64,000 nucleotides of DNA, taken from the NCBI GenBank assembly GCA_031082185.1, contig JAVHLI010000009.1, positions 55,443-119,442 on the forward strand, read 5' to 3'. The notes beneath the pieces are model-generated. The model did no database searches. It was not told the origin of the DNA and saw only the letters and a program-made list of their open reading frames with translations. Made by a program: the position numbers and the translations under genes. Positions 44,262 to 56,536 of this stretch are shown here, piece by piece (within the stretch, counting starts at the first letter, position 1; the number at the start of each line of letters is the position of its first letter). Source of the DNA: a bacterium. Lineage in GTDB: Bacteria; Sysuimicrobiota; Sysuimicrobiia; Sysuimicrobiales; Humicultoraceae.

Positions 44262-44288
44262 TTAGCACTCGGCTACCTAGAGTGCCAA
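44262..44288 (+). promoter_or_regulatory. CIRCE operator (HrcA binding site)
   Basis: TTAGCACTC, nine bases, then GAGTGCCAA. The left arm is the exact CIRCE consensus and the right arm differs in one base (GAGTGCTAA is consensus). It lies at the expected transcript start, so HrcA would repress groESL until heat or misfolding frees it. hrcA is not in the window. Confidence 0.93.
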
Positions 44289-44322
44289 ATCCACAAACAC
44301 CCCGCAAGGAGGGACGCAAACG

Positions 44323-44643
44323 ATGAAGCTCAAGCCACTGGGCGACCGCGTGGTCGTGAAGCCCCTGGAAGAGGAGGAGCGGACAAAGGGAGGCATCGTC
44401 CTGCCGGATACCGCCAAGGAGAAGCCGCAGCACGGCGAGGTAATCGCCGTGGGACCGGGCGAGTGGGATGAGGACGGCAAGAAGCGCATCCCCCTGGATG
44501 TGAAGCCGGGCGATCGGGTGCTGTACGCCAAGTACGCGGGTACCGAGGTCAAGACCGACGACGGTGACCTGCTGATCCTCCGCGCCAGCGACGTGCTGGC
44601 CATCGTCGAGAAGTTTTCGGTCAAGACCAAGGCCAAGGGATAA
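44323..44643 (+). CDS. groES: Co-chaperonin GroES
   Basis: A 106-residue protein. [40 protein letters not shown] (mobile loop), and [19 protein letters not shown] are standard. It is somewhat longer than most, with a KTKAKG tail. AAGGAGGG precedes the ATG. It caps GroEL. Confidence 0.98.
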   Translation: MKLKPLGDRVVVKPLEEEERTKGGIVLPDTAKEKPQHGEVIAVGPGEWDEDGKKRIPLDVKPGDRVLYAKYAGTEVKTDDGDLLILRASDVLAIVEKFSVKTKAKG

Positions 44644-46269
<1,626 letters not shown>

Positions 46270-46320
46270 GCATCTCTGCGCGGCCTCCGGCCGCACGGAA
46301 TTTCGGCAAGAGTTACACAA

Positions 46321-46352
46321 GAGGGGGAGCCAGCGGCTTCCCCTTCTTGCTT
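46321..46352 (+). terminator. Intrinsic terminator of groESL
   Basis: GAGGGGGAGCC, loop AGC, GGCTTCCCCTT, with the T-rich tail CTTGCTT. Ten or more pairs with one or two G-T. A small GCGGCC/GGCCGC stem lies 25 bases before it. Confidence 0.72.
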
Positions 46353-46487
46353 GGCGGACAAGGCCGGCCGGCGCGTTGGAGGAAAGCGCTTTCCGCGAGA
46401 CGAATCCCGGGCAGCAGGGGACACCGCCTGTACCATCGTTCGCCGTTCGACCGCACAACCACCACGAGTGCGTCCAAGGAGCCAATC

Positions 46488-47507
46488 ATGAGATTCGGGT
46501 TCATTCCGACCGAAGGCGGCCACTTCTTCGCGCAGGCGCTGCGCGAGGTACTGCTGGGCGAGGAGCTGGGCTTCCATTCGGCGTGGATGGAGGAGCACCA
46601 CGGCGTCACCAACCACTACTGGCCTTCACCTTTGGTAGTCCTGGCCGGTTTTGCGACGCGGACTTCAAGGATTCTGCTGGGGACCAACATCGCGGTCCTG
46701 CCTTTCTACCACCCGGTGCGTGCCGCTGAGGACGTGGCCATGTTGGACATCATCTCGGGCGGCCGCGCAATCTTCGGCGTGGCGATCGGTTACCGCCCGC
46801 AGGAGTTCGCCCTATACGGAGCGCAGTTGGAGAACCGTGGAGCCCGACTGTCCGAGGCGATCCGGCTGATGCAGCGCCTCTGGACGGAAGAGTCTGTGAC
46901 CTTCACCGGCCGGCACTATGCTGTCTCGGACGCGCGGATCGAACCGCGGCCCCTTCGCCCGGTGCCGATCTGGATAGGAGGGTGGGGGGATCTTTCTCTG
47001 CGACGCGCGGCTGAACTGGGCGATGCCTGGATTCCAGGACCCACGGCCCGCCTCGAGAAGCTGCTCGACGCCCAGGCCACCTACCGGCGCCACTTGGTCA
47101 AGTTCGGGCGCGATCCGGGCGGGGTTCCCACGCCCCTTACCCGCGAGCTGGTCATCGCGGAGACCGAAGCGCGGGCGCGCGAGCTGGCCGAACGCCACCT
47201 GCTCGTCAACTACCGCGACGAGTACGGCAAGGACTGGTCGCACCCGCTGATCGGTCGGGAGGACGGAACCCCGGTGGACAGACTGGATGACCTGGGCCGC
47301 GACCGATTCCTCATCGGGACGCCCGACCAGGTGGTGCGGCAGATCGAGCGGTTCCGGGAGACCTTTGGCGTGGACCACCTGATCTTCCGGACGTATTTCC
47401 CGGGCATGCCTCACGAGCACATCATGAACGAACTGAGACTTCTGGCGAAGGAAGTGATGCCGGCCTTCGCGACCGGCGATCTGGAGGTGGCTCATGATGA
47501 CACCTAA
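46488..47507 (+). CDS. LLM-class flavin-dependent oxidoreductase
   Basis: A 339-residue luciferase-like monooxygenase. MRFGFIPTEGGHFFAQALRE, AWMEEHHGVTNHYWPSPLVV, LLGTNIAVLPFYHPVRAAED, and FGVAIGYRPQEFALYG are family motifs. FMN or F420 is the likely cofactor. The ATG after AAGGAG was chosen over upstream open frame. It overlaps the DapA-family gene by 14 bases, so both likely serve one pathway, perhaps breakdown of a keto acid or aromatic, which sequence does not reveal. Confidence 0.87.
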   Translation: MRFGFIPTEGGHFFAQALREVLLGEELGFHSAWMEEHHGVTNHYWPSPLVVLAGFATRTSRILLGTNIAVLPFYHPVRAAEDVAMLDIISGGRAIFGVAIGYRPQEFALYGAQLENRGARLSEAIRLMQRLWTEESVTFTGRHYAVSDARIEPRPLRPVPIWIGGWGDLSLRRAAELGDAWIPGPTARLEKLLDAQATYRRHLVKFGRDPGGVPTPLTRELVIAETEARARELAERHLLVNYRDEYGKDWSHPLIGREDGTPVDRLDDLGRDRFLIGTPDQVVRQIERFRETFGVDHLIFRTYFPGMPHEHIMNELRLLAKEVMPAFATGDLEVAHDDT

Positions 47508-48432
47508 CCTCAACGGTCTGATTCCGGCCACGGTCCTGCCCATGGCGGGCGACGCCCGGCCCGATCTGGAAACCCTGACGCATTACCTCGACTGGGTGGT
47601 CCGCCAGGGACCGGTGGGACTGGCCATCAACGCCGATACCGGCGAGGGCCCGCACCTGTCGCGGGGCGAGAAGCGGGCGGTGCTCGAGGCCGCGGTGGCG
47701 GCGGTGGCGGGCCGCACGCTGGTTATTGCAGGGATCGGCGGCCCGTATACCGAGGAGGCCGTTGCGCAGGCGCGCGATGCGAAGGCCGCGGGAGCGGACG
47801 CCCTGTTGGTCTTTCCCATCCCGGCCTTCTTCGGCCGCCCTCTCTATCCGGAGATCCCGTACGAGTACCACCGGGCCATCGCCCGTGCCGTGGATCTACC
47901 CATGATCCTGTTCCAACTGCAGCCCGCCCTCGGTGGTGTGGAGTTCACGGCCGAGGCGATGGCGCGCCTGTTGGAGATTGATACCGTCGTGGCGATCAAG
48001 GAGGCCTCCTTCGATGCCATGAAGTTCGTTCAGATGCGCTCGATCCTGGACCAGGCGCAGCGGCGGATCACGCTCCTGACCGGCAACGACAACTTCATCT
48101 GCCACTCGTTCGTGCTGGGCGCCGAGGGCGCGCTGATCGGCTTTGGGACGCTGGCCGTGCAGATGCAGGTGGAGATGATCGAGGCCGCCCGCCGCCGCGA
48201 CTGGGACGAGGCGTTTCGGCTTTCCGGCATAGTGCAGCCGCTGGCCGACGCGATCTTTGCCCCGCCGGTTCCCAACTACCGCGTTCGGACCAAGGAGGCG
48301 CTGCGCATGCTCGGCGTGATCGGCAGCGCCGCGGTGCGGCCTCCGCTTCTTCCCGTGGGCGACGACGAACGCGGGCGGATCCGGCTGGCCCTGGAGCGCG
48401 CGGGGCTGTTGGAGCCCGGCCGTGCTGGATGA
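47494..48432 (+). CDS. DapA-family aldolase/dehydratase
   Basis: A 312-residue TIM-barrel lyase. GLIPATVLPMAGDARPDLET starts it; DTVVAIKEASFDAMKF has the Schiff-base Lys, and LTGNDNFICHSFVLGAEGAL the later conserved loop. Where true DapA has LYNVPxRTG, this reads LFQLQPALGG, so the proton-relay Tyr is Phe and the arginine loop is absent. It is therefore unlikely to be lysine-pathway DapA and more likely a keto-acid aldolase or dehydratase. It may work with the flavin enzyme just before it. Confidence 0.82.
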   Translation: MMTPNLNGLIPATVLPMAGDARPDLETLTHYLDWVVRQGPVGLAINADTGEGPHLSRGEKRAVLEAAVAAVAGRTLVIAGIGGPYTEEAVAQARDAKAAGADALLVFPIPAFFGRPLYPEIPYEYHRAIARAVDLPMILFQLQPALGGVEFTAEAMARLLEIDTVVAIKEASFDAMKFVQMRSILDQAQRRITLLTGNDNFICHSFVLGAEGALIGFGTLAVQMQVEMIEAARRRDWDEAFRLSGIVQPLADAIFAPPVPNYRVRTKEALRMLGVIGSAAVRPPLLPVGDDERGRIRLALERAGLLEPGRAG

Positions 48433-48447
48433 AACCGCCCATCCCGC

Positions 48448-48476
48448 TTGCCATTGTGCGATATTTGTGGTAGCGT
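48448..48476 (+). promoter_or_regulatory. Putative purine-operon promoter
   Basis: TTGCCA (48448-48453), 17 bases, TAGCGT (48471-48476). The -35 is strong, the -10 weak, as is common for regulated promoters. The PurBox pair begins 40 bases downstream. Confidence 0.45.
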
Positions 48477-48515
48477 TTGGGCGGGAAGCCTCAAATAGCA
48501 CCGATAGCAGGTCGA

Positions 48516-48560
48516 AAACCCGAACATTAGATGCCAAACCTGTTGCGAATGTTCGTTATT
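48516..48560 (+). promoter_or_regulatory. PurBox-like operator pair at purD
   Basis: AAACCCGAACATT (48516-48528) and AATGTTCGTTATT (48548-48560) match the Bacillus PurBox AWWWCCGAACWWT and its reverse complement with one mismatch each, facing each other 19 bases apart. The second overlaps the likely purD start. In Bacillus, PurR (PRT-fold, sensing PRPP) binds such pairs. The regulator gene is not in the window. Confidence 0.55.
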
Positions 48561-49844
48561 GGAGGTGGAGGGCGAGAACACGCGCTCGCCTGGCACCTGC
48601 GTCGGCATTACCCTGACGCCGTCCTCTATTGCGCTCCAGGAAACCCGGGTATCTCCGGACTCGCCACCTGCCTGCCGATCTCCGTCACCGACCTGGCATC
48701 GCTCGCGGACGCTGCTTCATCGCTCGAGATTGACCTGACGATAGTCGGTCCTGAGGCGCCGCTTGTTGCGGGCATAGTGGACCTCTTCGAGACGCGCGGC
48801 CTCAACATCATTGGCCCGACCGCGCCGGCTGCTGCGCTGGAAGGCAGCAAGGTATTCGCCAAGGACCTCATGCAGCGCCATGGGATTCCAACCGCGGAAC
48901 ACGCCTCGTTTGACGATCCGTTTTCCGCGCTCAGGTATCTTGAGGACTTTCCCGGCCAGGTGGTTGTGAAGGCCGACGGTTTGGCCGCGGGCAAGGGCGT
49001 CATCGTCTGCGACGATTTCGCTCAGGCCCGGAGCGCCGTGGAGACGATGCTGGTGGATCGTGCCTTTGGCGACGCCGGCCGGCAGATCGTCATAGAAGAA
49101 CGTCTGGAGGGCGACGAGGTAAGCATCTTCGCCCTGGTGGACGGCGAGGCCGTTGCGCTGCTACCGGCGGCGCAGGATCACAAACGCGCGTACGACGGCG
49201 ACCAGGGGCCCAACACAGGAGGTATGGGCGCGGCTGCGCCGGTTCCTCTGGACCGGGAGTTGCGCCAGCGCGTCCTGTCCGAGATCATCGAACCCACCGC
49301 GCGCGCGATGTGCGCGGAAGGCCGCCCGTATCGCGGCATCCTCTTCGCTGGGCTGATGCTGACCCGCCACGGTCCCAGGGTGCTGGAGTTCAACTGCCGG
49401 CTGGGAGATCCGGAGGCACAGGTGATCCTGCCGCTCCTGGGGACCGCGCTGCCGGAGGCGTTCGCCTCGCTGCGGGAAGGCCGGTTGGTTTCCGGCGGCC
49501 TCTCGGAAACGCGCGGCGCGGCGGTCGGGGTCGTGATGGCGTCCCGCGGTTACCCTGAGCGGTATGAGACCGGAGTTCCCATCTCCGGCCTCGAACGGGC
49601 CGCCGAAGAGGCTCTCGTCTTTCACAGCGGCACGAGCTTCCGAGATGGAATCGTTGCAACCGGCGGCGGCCGCGTTCTGACGGTGGTCGGGCAGGGCGGG
49701 ACGCTGCGTGAGGCGCGTGCACGCGCCTACCGCGCCACCGACTGGATACGGTTCGATGGGATGCACTACCGGCGGGACATAGGCGCCAGGTTGGAAGCCG
49801 CAGCCCAGGCCCGAAGCGCCGTCGTGCCCGCGGGCAGGAGGTAG
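48549..49844 (+). CDS. purD: Phosphoribosylamine-glycine ligase
   Basis: A 431-residue ATP-grasp enzyme for step two of purine synthesis. FVIGGGGREHALAWHL starts the family fold; the ATG at 48531 gives six extra residues and is an alternative. QVVVKADGLAAGKGVIVCDD binds ATP; AQDHKRAYDGDQGPNTGGMG, VLEFNCRLGDPEAQVILPLL are signatures. It is first in the purine operon and has no clear ribosome site at either ATG. purA follows at once. Confidence 0.95.
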   Translation: MFVIGGGGREHALAWHLRRHYPDAVLYCAPGNPGISGLATCLPISVTDLASLADAASSLEIDLTIVGPEAPLVAGIVDLFETRGLNIIGPTAPAAALEGSKVFAKDLMQRHGIPTAEHASFDDPFSALRYLEDFPGQVVVKADGLAAGKGVIVCDDFAQARSAVETMLVDRAFGDAGRQIVIEERLEGDEVSIFALVDGEAVALLPAAQDHKRAYDGDQGPNTGGMGAAAPVPLDRELRQRVLSEIIEPTARAMCAEGRPYRGILFAGLMLTRHGPRVLEFNCRLGDPEAQVILPLLGTALPEAFASLREGRLVSGGLSETRGAAVGVVMASRGYPERYETGVPISGLERAAEEALVFHSGTSFRDGIVATGGGRVLTVVGQGGTLREARARAYRATDWIRFDGMHYRRDIGARLEAAAQARSAVVPAGRR

Positions 49845-49850
49845 AGTCAG

Positions 49851-51157
<1,307 letters not shown>

Positions 51158-51161
<4 letters not shown>

Positions 51162-52450
51162 TAGAGCGCTACTCCACCAGCGAGATGAGGGCGCTGTGGG
51201 CTCCCGAGACCAAGTTCGCGGTGTGGCTGGAGATCGAGTTGCTGGCGGTGGAGGCCCAGGCCGCCCACGGACTGGTTCCCCACGAGGTCGCGGCGCGGCT
51301 GCGCCGCACGGCAAGATGCGGGACCCCCGCGCGCATTGACGAGATCGAGCGCACGGAAACCCAGCACGACGTAGTCGCTTTCCTGCGCTCGGTGGCCGAG
51401 TTGACCGGCCCCGACGCCTCACACCTCCACCGGGGGTTGGGCTCGTCGGACGTGGTGGACACAGCCCAGTCGGTGCTGCTGGTGCGCGCGGCCGATCTGA
51501 TTCTGGAAGCGTTGGCCGGGGTGCGCCGGGTCACCGCCGCGATCGCTTCCGGTCACCGCTACACGCTCATGGCCGGCCGGACGCACGGGATGCAGGCCGA
51601 GCCCATTACCTTCGGGGTCAAGGTGGCGCTTTGGCACGCGGAGCTGGGCCGGGCCGAGGCCCGGCTGCGCGCGGCCCGAGAGGCGGTGCGCGTGGGCAAG
51701 CTCTCGGGCGAGGTGGGGACCTTCATCCACAGTCCTCCCGAGATAGAGGCCGCGGTGTGCGCGGGCCTGGGCCTGGAGCCGGCGCCGGTGAGCAGCCAGA
51801 TCCTGCAGCGCGACCGTCACGCCGAGTACGTGGGGGCCCTGGCCATACTGGCCGGGAGCATCGAGAAGATCGCCACCGAGATCCGCTCTCTGCAGCGCAC
51901 CGAGGTGGGAGAGGTCGAAGAGCCCTTTGGGGAGCGCCAGACAGGATCGTCTGCGATGCCCCACAAGCGCAATCCTATCCTGTGCGAGCGGCTGGTGGGG
52001 CTGGCGCGCGCCGTGCGCGGCGCGGTGCCCGTTGCGCTGGAGAACCAGGCGCTGTGGGGCGAGCGCGACATCAGTCACTCTTCGGCCGAGCGGCTGATCC
52101 TGCCGCAGGCGACCGGGCTGGTGCACTACATGTTGGGAATCCTCCACCGTGTGCTCTCCGGGCTGCGCGTCCACCCACAGGCCATGCGGCGCAACCTCGA
52201 GGCCTCAGGGGGCCTTGTCTTTAGCCACCGGGTGCTGCTGGCGCTGATGGAGAGAGGCCACAGCCGCGATGAGGCCTACCGGATCGTGCAGGAGACGGCG
52301 ACCGCGGCGCTGGAAGGCGGGGGCAGGTTTGGGGATCTGCTGGTGGCCCGCGGAGTGCTCGCGCCGGAGGAACGGGACGCATGCTTCGATCCGGCGCCCT
52401 ACCTGCGCCACGTGGACGTGATTCTGGAGCGCGCCGGTATCCCGCGATGA
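51158..52450 (+). CDS. purB: Adenylosuccinate lyase
   Basis: A 430-residue fumarase-superfamily lyase used in both IMP and AMP synthesis. IERTETQHDVVAFLRSVAEL, GLGSSDVVDTAQSVLLV, AGRTHGMQAEPITFG and GSSAMPHKRNP (the signature loop with the catalytic Ser) are all present. GTG start overlaps the purA stop; the end overlaps purC (ATGA). Confidence 0.97.
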
Positions 52451-53373
52451 GCCTCTCGGACGCGCCGGCCGTCGTCACCACCGATCTTCCCCTGCCGGTG
52501 TTTGCGCGGGGCAAGGTGCGCGACGTCTACGATCTGGGTGAGCACCTTCTCATCGTGGCCACCGACCGCCTGTCCGCATTCGACCACGTGCTGCCCTCAC
52601 CGGTGCCCGGAAAAGGCCGCATCCTGACGCGGCTCTCGGCGTTCTGGTTCGCGCGAACCCGATCCATTGTCCCGAATCACCTTATGACCACGGACGAGGA
52701 CCAGATGCGCCTGCCGCCGGCGGTCGCTGAGCAGGTTCGGCTCCTGGACGGCCGGGCCATGCTTGTGAGGCGGGCCAACCGGATTGACGTGGAGTGCGTG
52801 GTGCGGGGATACCTGACGGGATCCGGTTGGCAGGAATACCGCCGGGACGGCGCGGTCTGCGGCGTGCGGCTGCCGGATGGTCTTGCAGACGGCGCCCGCC
52901 TGCCACACCCGATCTTCACGCCGGCGACCAAGGCCGCCTCAGGGCACGATCAGAACATCGCGTTCGAGGAGGTCGTGCGCATGGTGGGCGGGGCGTTGGC
53001 GGAGCGCCTGCGCGATCTCAGTCTGGCGCTCTACCTCCACGCCGCCGTGCACGCGGAGGGCCGCGGCCTTGTGCTCGCCGATACCAAGTTCGAGTTCGGG
53101 TTGGCCCGCGGCGCGCCGGGCGATGCGGCGGGCGACGCGTTGATGCTGATTGACGAGGCGCTCACCCCGGACTCATCGCGCTACTGGGACGCCGCGGAGT
53201 ACGCGGCCGGAAGACTGGCGTCATTTGACAAGCAGATAGTGCGCGATTACCTGACGCGCGCCGGATGGAACCGTGAGTCACCGGCGCCGGCCCTGCCGTC
53301 TGAGGTGGTAGAGGCCACGCGCCAGCGCTACCTGGAAACGTACCGGCGTCTGACCGGGGAGGAGATTGCGTAG
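52447..53373 (+). CDS. purC: SAICAR synthetase (long form)
   Basis: A 308-residue enzyme joining CAIR and aspartate. FARGKVRDVYDLGEHLLIVA, TDRLSAFDHVLPSPVPGKGR, VVRGYLTGSGWQEYRRDG, and LADTKFEFGLARG are family motifs. It is the long, yeast-like ADE1 form rather than the ~240-residue E. coli form. The ATG overlaps the purB stop; purS starts right after its stop. Confidence 0.96.
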   Translation: MSLSDAPAVVTTDLPLPVFARGKVRDVYDLGEHLLIVATDRLSAFDHVLPSPVPGKGRILTRLSAFWFARTRSIVPNHLMTTDEDQMRLPPAVAEQVRLLDGRAMLVRRANRIDVECVVRGYLTGSGWQEYRRDGAVCGVRLPDGLADGARLPHPIFTPATKAASGHDQNIAFEEVVRMVGGALAERLRDLSLALYLHAAVHAEGRGLVLADTKFEFGLARGAPGDAAGDALMLIDEALTPDSSRYWDAAEYAAGRLASFDKQIVRDYLTRAGWNRESPAPALPSEVVEATRQRYLETYRRLTGEEIA

Positions 53374-53619
53374 ATGCGCTCGTTTCGAGTCACCATCATG
53401 CTGAAGCCCGGCGTGCTGGACGCGCCCGGCCAGGCGGTCGAGCGCGGACTGGATGCGCTGGGCTATCGAGTGGAGCAGGTGCGCATGGGCAAGGTGGTCG
53501 AGATGATCCTTCCCGACGAAGAGCGTGCGGGTGTGGACGAGATGTGCGCACGGTTCCTGGCCAACCCGCTGATCGAGACCTGGACGATCGAGGAGATCCC
53601 AGGGGGGTCGGGTCCGTGA
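53374..53619 (+). CDS. purS: FGAM synthetase subunit PurS
   Basis: An 81-residue dimeric bridge of the PurLQS complex. VTIMLKPGVLDAPGQAVERG and LGYRVEQVRMGKVVEMILP are typical. It begins directly after the purC stop (TAGATG) and overlaps purQ by GTGA. Confidence 0.95.
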   Translation: MRSFRVTIMLKPGVLDAPGQAVERGLDALGYRVEQVRMGKVVEMILPDEERAGVDEMCARFLANPLIETWTIEEIPGGSGP

Positions 53620-54314
53620 CCTGGGGCGTGGTGTTCTTCCCCGGCTCCAACTGCGACAGGGACTGCGTGCACGTGCTCCGGTCGGTGCTGGGCCAGCATG
53701 TCGAGGAAGTCTGGCACGAGGACCGGTCGCTGGAGGGGATAGACGCGCTGGTCCTTCCGGGAGGGTTCTCCTACGGCGACTACCTGCGGTCCGGGGCGAT
53801 CGCCGCGACCGCGCCCGTGATGCGGGCCGTGCGCGAGATCGCGGCACGCGGCGCGCCGGTGCTGGGAATCTGCAACGGCTTTCAGATCCTGACCGAGGCA
53901 GGCCTGCTTCCAGGCACCCTGCTTCACAACGCCTCGCTGCGGTTCCGGTGCCACCCGGCGTGGGTGCGCGTGGAGTCCGATCGGACGCCGTTCACCGCGG
54001 GCATGCGGCCCGGGACGGTGCTGCGGATGCCGGTGGCGCACGGCGAGGGCGCGTACTTCGCGCCGCCGGCCGAGGTGGCGGCGCTGGAGGAAGCGGGGCG
54101 CGTGGTCTTTCGCTACTGCGATCCCCTGGGCTGGGTCACGCCCCAGGCCAATCCCAACGGCTCGGTGGCAGGGATCGCGGGCGTGGCCTCTGACGCGGGC
54201 AACGTGGTCGGTCTGATGCCGCACCCGGAGCGCGCCTCGGAAGCGCTGCTGGGTTCGATAGACGGTCGCCGGCTGTTTGAATCCGTGGTCGGCGCGCTGG
54301 TGGGTGCGGGATGA
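53616..54314 (+). CDS. purQ: FGAM synthetase glutaminase subunit PurQ
   Basis: A 232-residue class I glutaminase that supplies ammonia to PurL. VVFFPGSNCDRDCVHVL, LPGGFSYGDYLRSGAIAA, GICNGFQILTEAGLLPG with the nucleophile Cys, and GLMPHPERASE with His-Glu. GTG start overlaps purS; the stop overlaps purL (ATGA). Confidence 0.96.
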   Translation: MTWGVVFFPGSNCDRDCVHVLRSVLGQHVEEVWHEDRSLEGIDALVLPGGFSYGDYLRSGAIAATAPVMRAVREIAARGAPVLGICNGFQILTEAGLLPGTLLHNASLRFRCHPAWVRVESDRTPFTAGMRPGTVLRMPVAHGEGAYFAPPAEVAALEEAGRVVFRYCDPLGWVTPQANPNGSVAGIAGVASDAGNVVGLMPHPERASEALLGSIDGRRLFESVVGALVGAG

Positions 54315-56533
54315 CGCGGGCCGCTGCGGTTGACGCCGCCGCCCTCTGCGGGCTCCCGGCCTCGGACTACCGCGAGATCTGCCGGCGGTTGGGCCGCGAT
54401 CCCAACCCGGTAGAGGCGCGGATGTACGGCGTGATGTGGTCGGAGCACTGCGGCTACAAGCACTCCCGGGCAGCCCTGCGCCGGCTGCCCACATCCTCAC
54501 CGCGCGTGCTGACCGGTCCTGGTGAGAACGCCGGCGTGGTCTCCATCGGCAGGGGATGGGCCCTGGCGTTCAAGATGGAGAGCCACAACCATCCCAGCGC
54601 CGTTGACCCATACAACGGCGCCGCCACCGGCATTGGCGGCATTATCCGGGACGTGCTGGCCATGGGCGCGCGGCCGGTGGCGCTGCTCAACTCGCTGCGG
54701 TTCGGTCCTCTGGACGAGCCCAGGGCCAGGAGGATCTGCAGCGGGGTGGTTGCCGGGATTGCCGGCTACGGCAACGCGGTGGGCGTGCCGACGGTGGGCG
54801 GGGAGCTGCTGACCGCCGCGTGCTACCGGGACAACCCGCTGGTGAACGTCGCCTGTCTGGGCATGGTGCGCGCGGACCAGGTGGCCCGATCCGCGGCAGA
54901 GGGGGCTGGCAGCGCGGTCCTGTACGCCGGCGCGCGCACCGGCCGTGACGGAATCGGCGGTGCGGCGTTCGCCTCGACCGAGCTGGACGAGGGACGCGCG
55001 CAGGCGGATCGGGCTTCGGTGCAGATGGGCGATCCGTTCACGGGCAAGCTGCTGATAGAGGCCACGCTGGAGGCCCTTGCCACGGGCGCCGTGCTGGCCA
55101 TACAGGACATGGGCGCGGCCGGGCTCACCTGCGCGACAAGCGAGATGGCGGCGCGAGGCCGCGTGGGCATGGCGATAGACCTGGACCGGGTGCCGCTGCG
55201 CGAGGCCGGGATGCGGCCCGAGGAGATATTGCTGAGCGAGTCGCAGGAGCGGATGCTCCTGGTGGTGCGCGCGGAAGAGGTGGAACGCGCCGCCGCGGCC
55301 TACCGCCGGTGGGGGCTGGCCGCGGAGGTGATAGGACAGGTTACCGCCGAAGCGCGCCTGCGCGTGACCGCCGGCGGGCAGACCATAGTGGACCTTCCTC
55401 CCGAGAGTCTGGCGGACGCCCCGATCTATGATCCCCAGGCCTCGGTGCCGGCCGAACTGGAGGCGCGGTGGAGGCTCGATCCCGCGGCTGTTCCTGTCCA
55501 CGACCCAGTGGAGGCGCTGCTCGTTCTCCTGCGCCATCCCGACGTGGCGAGCAAGCGGGGGATCTACGAACAGTACGACCACATGGTGGGGGTCAGGACC
55601 GTTACCCCGCCCGGGGCCGACGCCGCGGTGCTGCGCCTTATCACCGCGCCGCCGCTGGGGCTTGCGCTGACCTCCGACGGCAACGGCCGGTGGTGCGCGT
55701 CCGACCCACGGCGCGGAGCAGCGCTGTCGGTGCTGGAGGCGGCGGCCAACCTTGCGTGTGTGGGCGCGGAGCCGCTGGCGGTCACCGACTGCCTCAACTT
55801 CGGCAGCCCGGAGCGGCCCGAGGTGTTCTGGGCCTTCCGCGAAACGATCGAGGGCATCGCGGAGGCGTGCGAGGGCCTCGGGGTTCCGGTGATAGGCGGC
55901 AACGTTTCTTTCTACAACGAGGCAGAGGGCGGGGAGGGTCCCGGCCGTGCGATCTTCCCGACGCCGGTGGTGGCCATGGTCGGGCTGCTCGACGACGTGG
56001 CACGCGCGGGGCGGATGGGTTTCGCCCGGGAAGGCGACCTGGTTGTCCTGTTGGGCGACCCCGGAGGGACCCTCGGGGCGAGCCTGTACCAGTGCGCGTT
56101 CGGGGGCGAGGTCAGGGGCCGGCCGGCTAATCCTGAACTGGAGCGCTCGGCGCGCGCGATCGCCTGCGCACGCGAGGCGGTGCGCGCCGGAGTGGTGTCG
56201 TCGGTTCATGACGCCGGCGACGGCGGGATCGCCGTGGCACTGGCCGAGGCGTGCATGGCGGGCGAAACAGGCGCCTCGGTAACGCTGCCGGATGGTCCTG
56301 TCGCGGAGGTCTGGTTCGGGGAAGGTCCGGCGCGGTTCGTCGCGTCGCTCCCTCCCGAGCGCCTGGACTCGCTGGACGAGTTGGCCCGCAGGCACGGCGT
56401 GTCGGTCCGCGTTCTCGGCCATGTCGGCGGCCCGGCCCTGCGCCTGGCCCAGGCGGGTGATGCCGGGCCCACCGACCCGATCGAACTGCCCCTGGCAAAG
56501 ATGACCGAGGCCTGGGAGGGCCTGGAGGTTTAG
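54311..56533 (+). CDS. purL: FGAM synthetase large subunit PurL (small type)
   Basis: A 740-residue ATP-dependent amidotransferase of the type needing separate PurQ and PurS. MYGVMWSEHCGYKHSRAALR, GWALAFKMESHNHPSAVDPY, IQDMGAAGLTCATSEMAARG, SESQERMLLVV and VSSVHDAGDGGIAVALAEA mark the two AIRS-like halves. It starts within the purQ stop. Confidence 0.97.
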   Translation: MTRAAAVDAAALCGLPASDYREICRRLGRDPNPVEARMYGVMWSEHCGYKHSRAALRRLPTSSPRVLTGPGENAGVVSIGRGWALAFKMESHNHPSAVDPYNGAATGIGGIIRDVLAMGARPVALLNSLRFGPLDEPRARRICSGVVAGIAGYGNAVGVPTVGGELLTAACYRDNPLVNVACLGMVRADQVARSAAEGAGSAVLYAGARTGRDGIGGAAFASTELDEGRAQADRASVQMGDPFTGKLLIEATLEALATGAVLAIQDMGAAGLTCATSEMAARGRVGMAIDLDRVPLREAGMRPEEILLSESQERMLLVVRAEEVERAAAAYRRWGLAAEVIGQVTAEARLRVTAGGQTIVDLPPESLADAPIYDPQASVPAELEARWRLDPAAVPVHDPVEALLVLLRHPDVASKRGIYEQYDHMVGVRTVTPPGADAAVLRLITAPPLGLALTSDGNGRWCASDPRRGAALSVLEAAANLACVGAEPLAVTDCLNFGSPERPEVFWAFRETIEGIAEACEGLGVPVIGGNVSFYNEAEGGEGPGRAIFPTPVVAMVGLLDDVARAGRMGFAREGDLVVLLGDPGGTLGASLYQCAFGGEVRGRPANPELERSARAIACAREAVRAGVVSSVHDAGDGGIAVALAEACMAGETGASVTLPDGPVAEVWFGEGPARFVASLPPERLDSLDELARRHGVSVRVLGHVGGPALRLAQAGDAGPTDPIELPLAKMTEAWEGLEV

Positions 56534-56536
56534 CGC

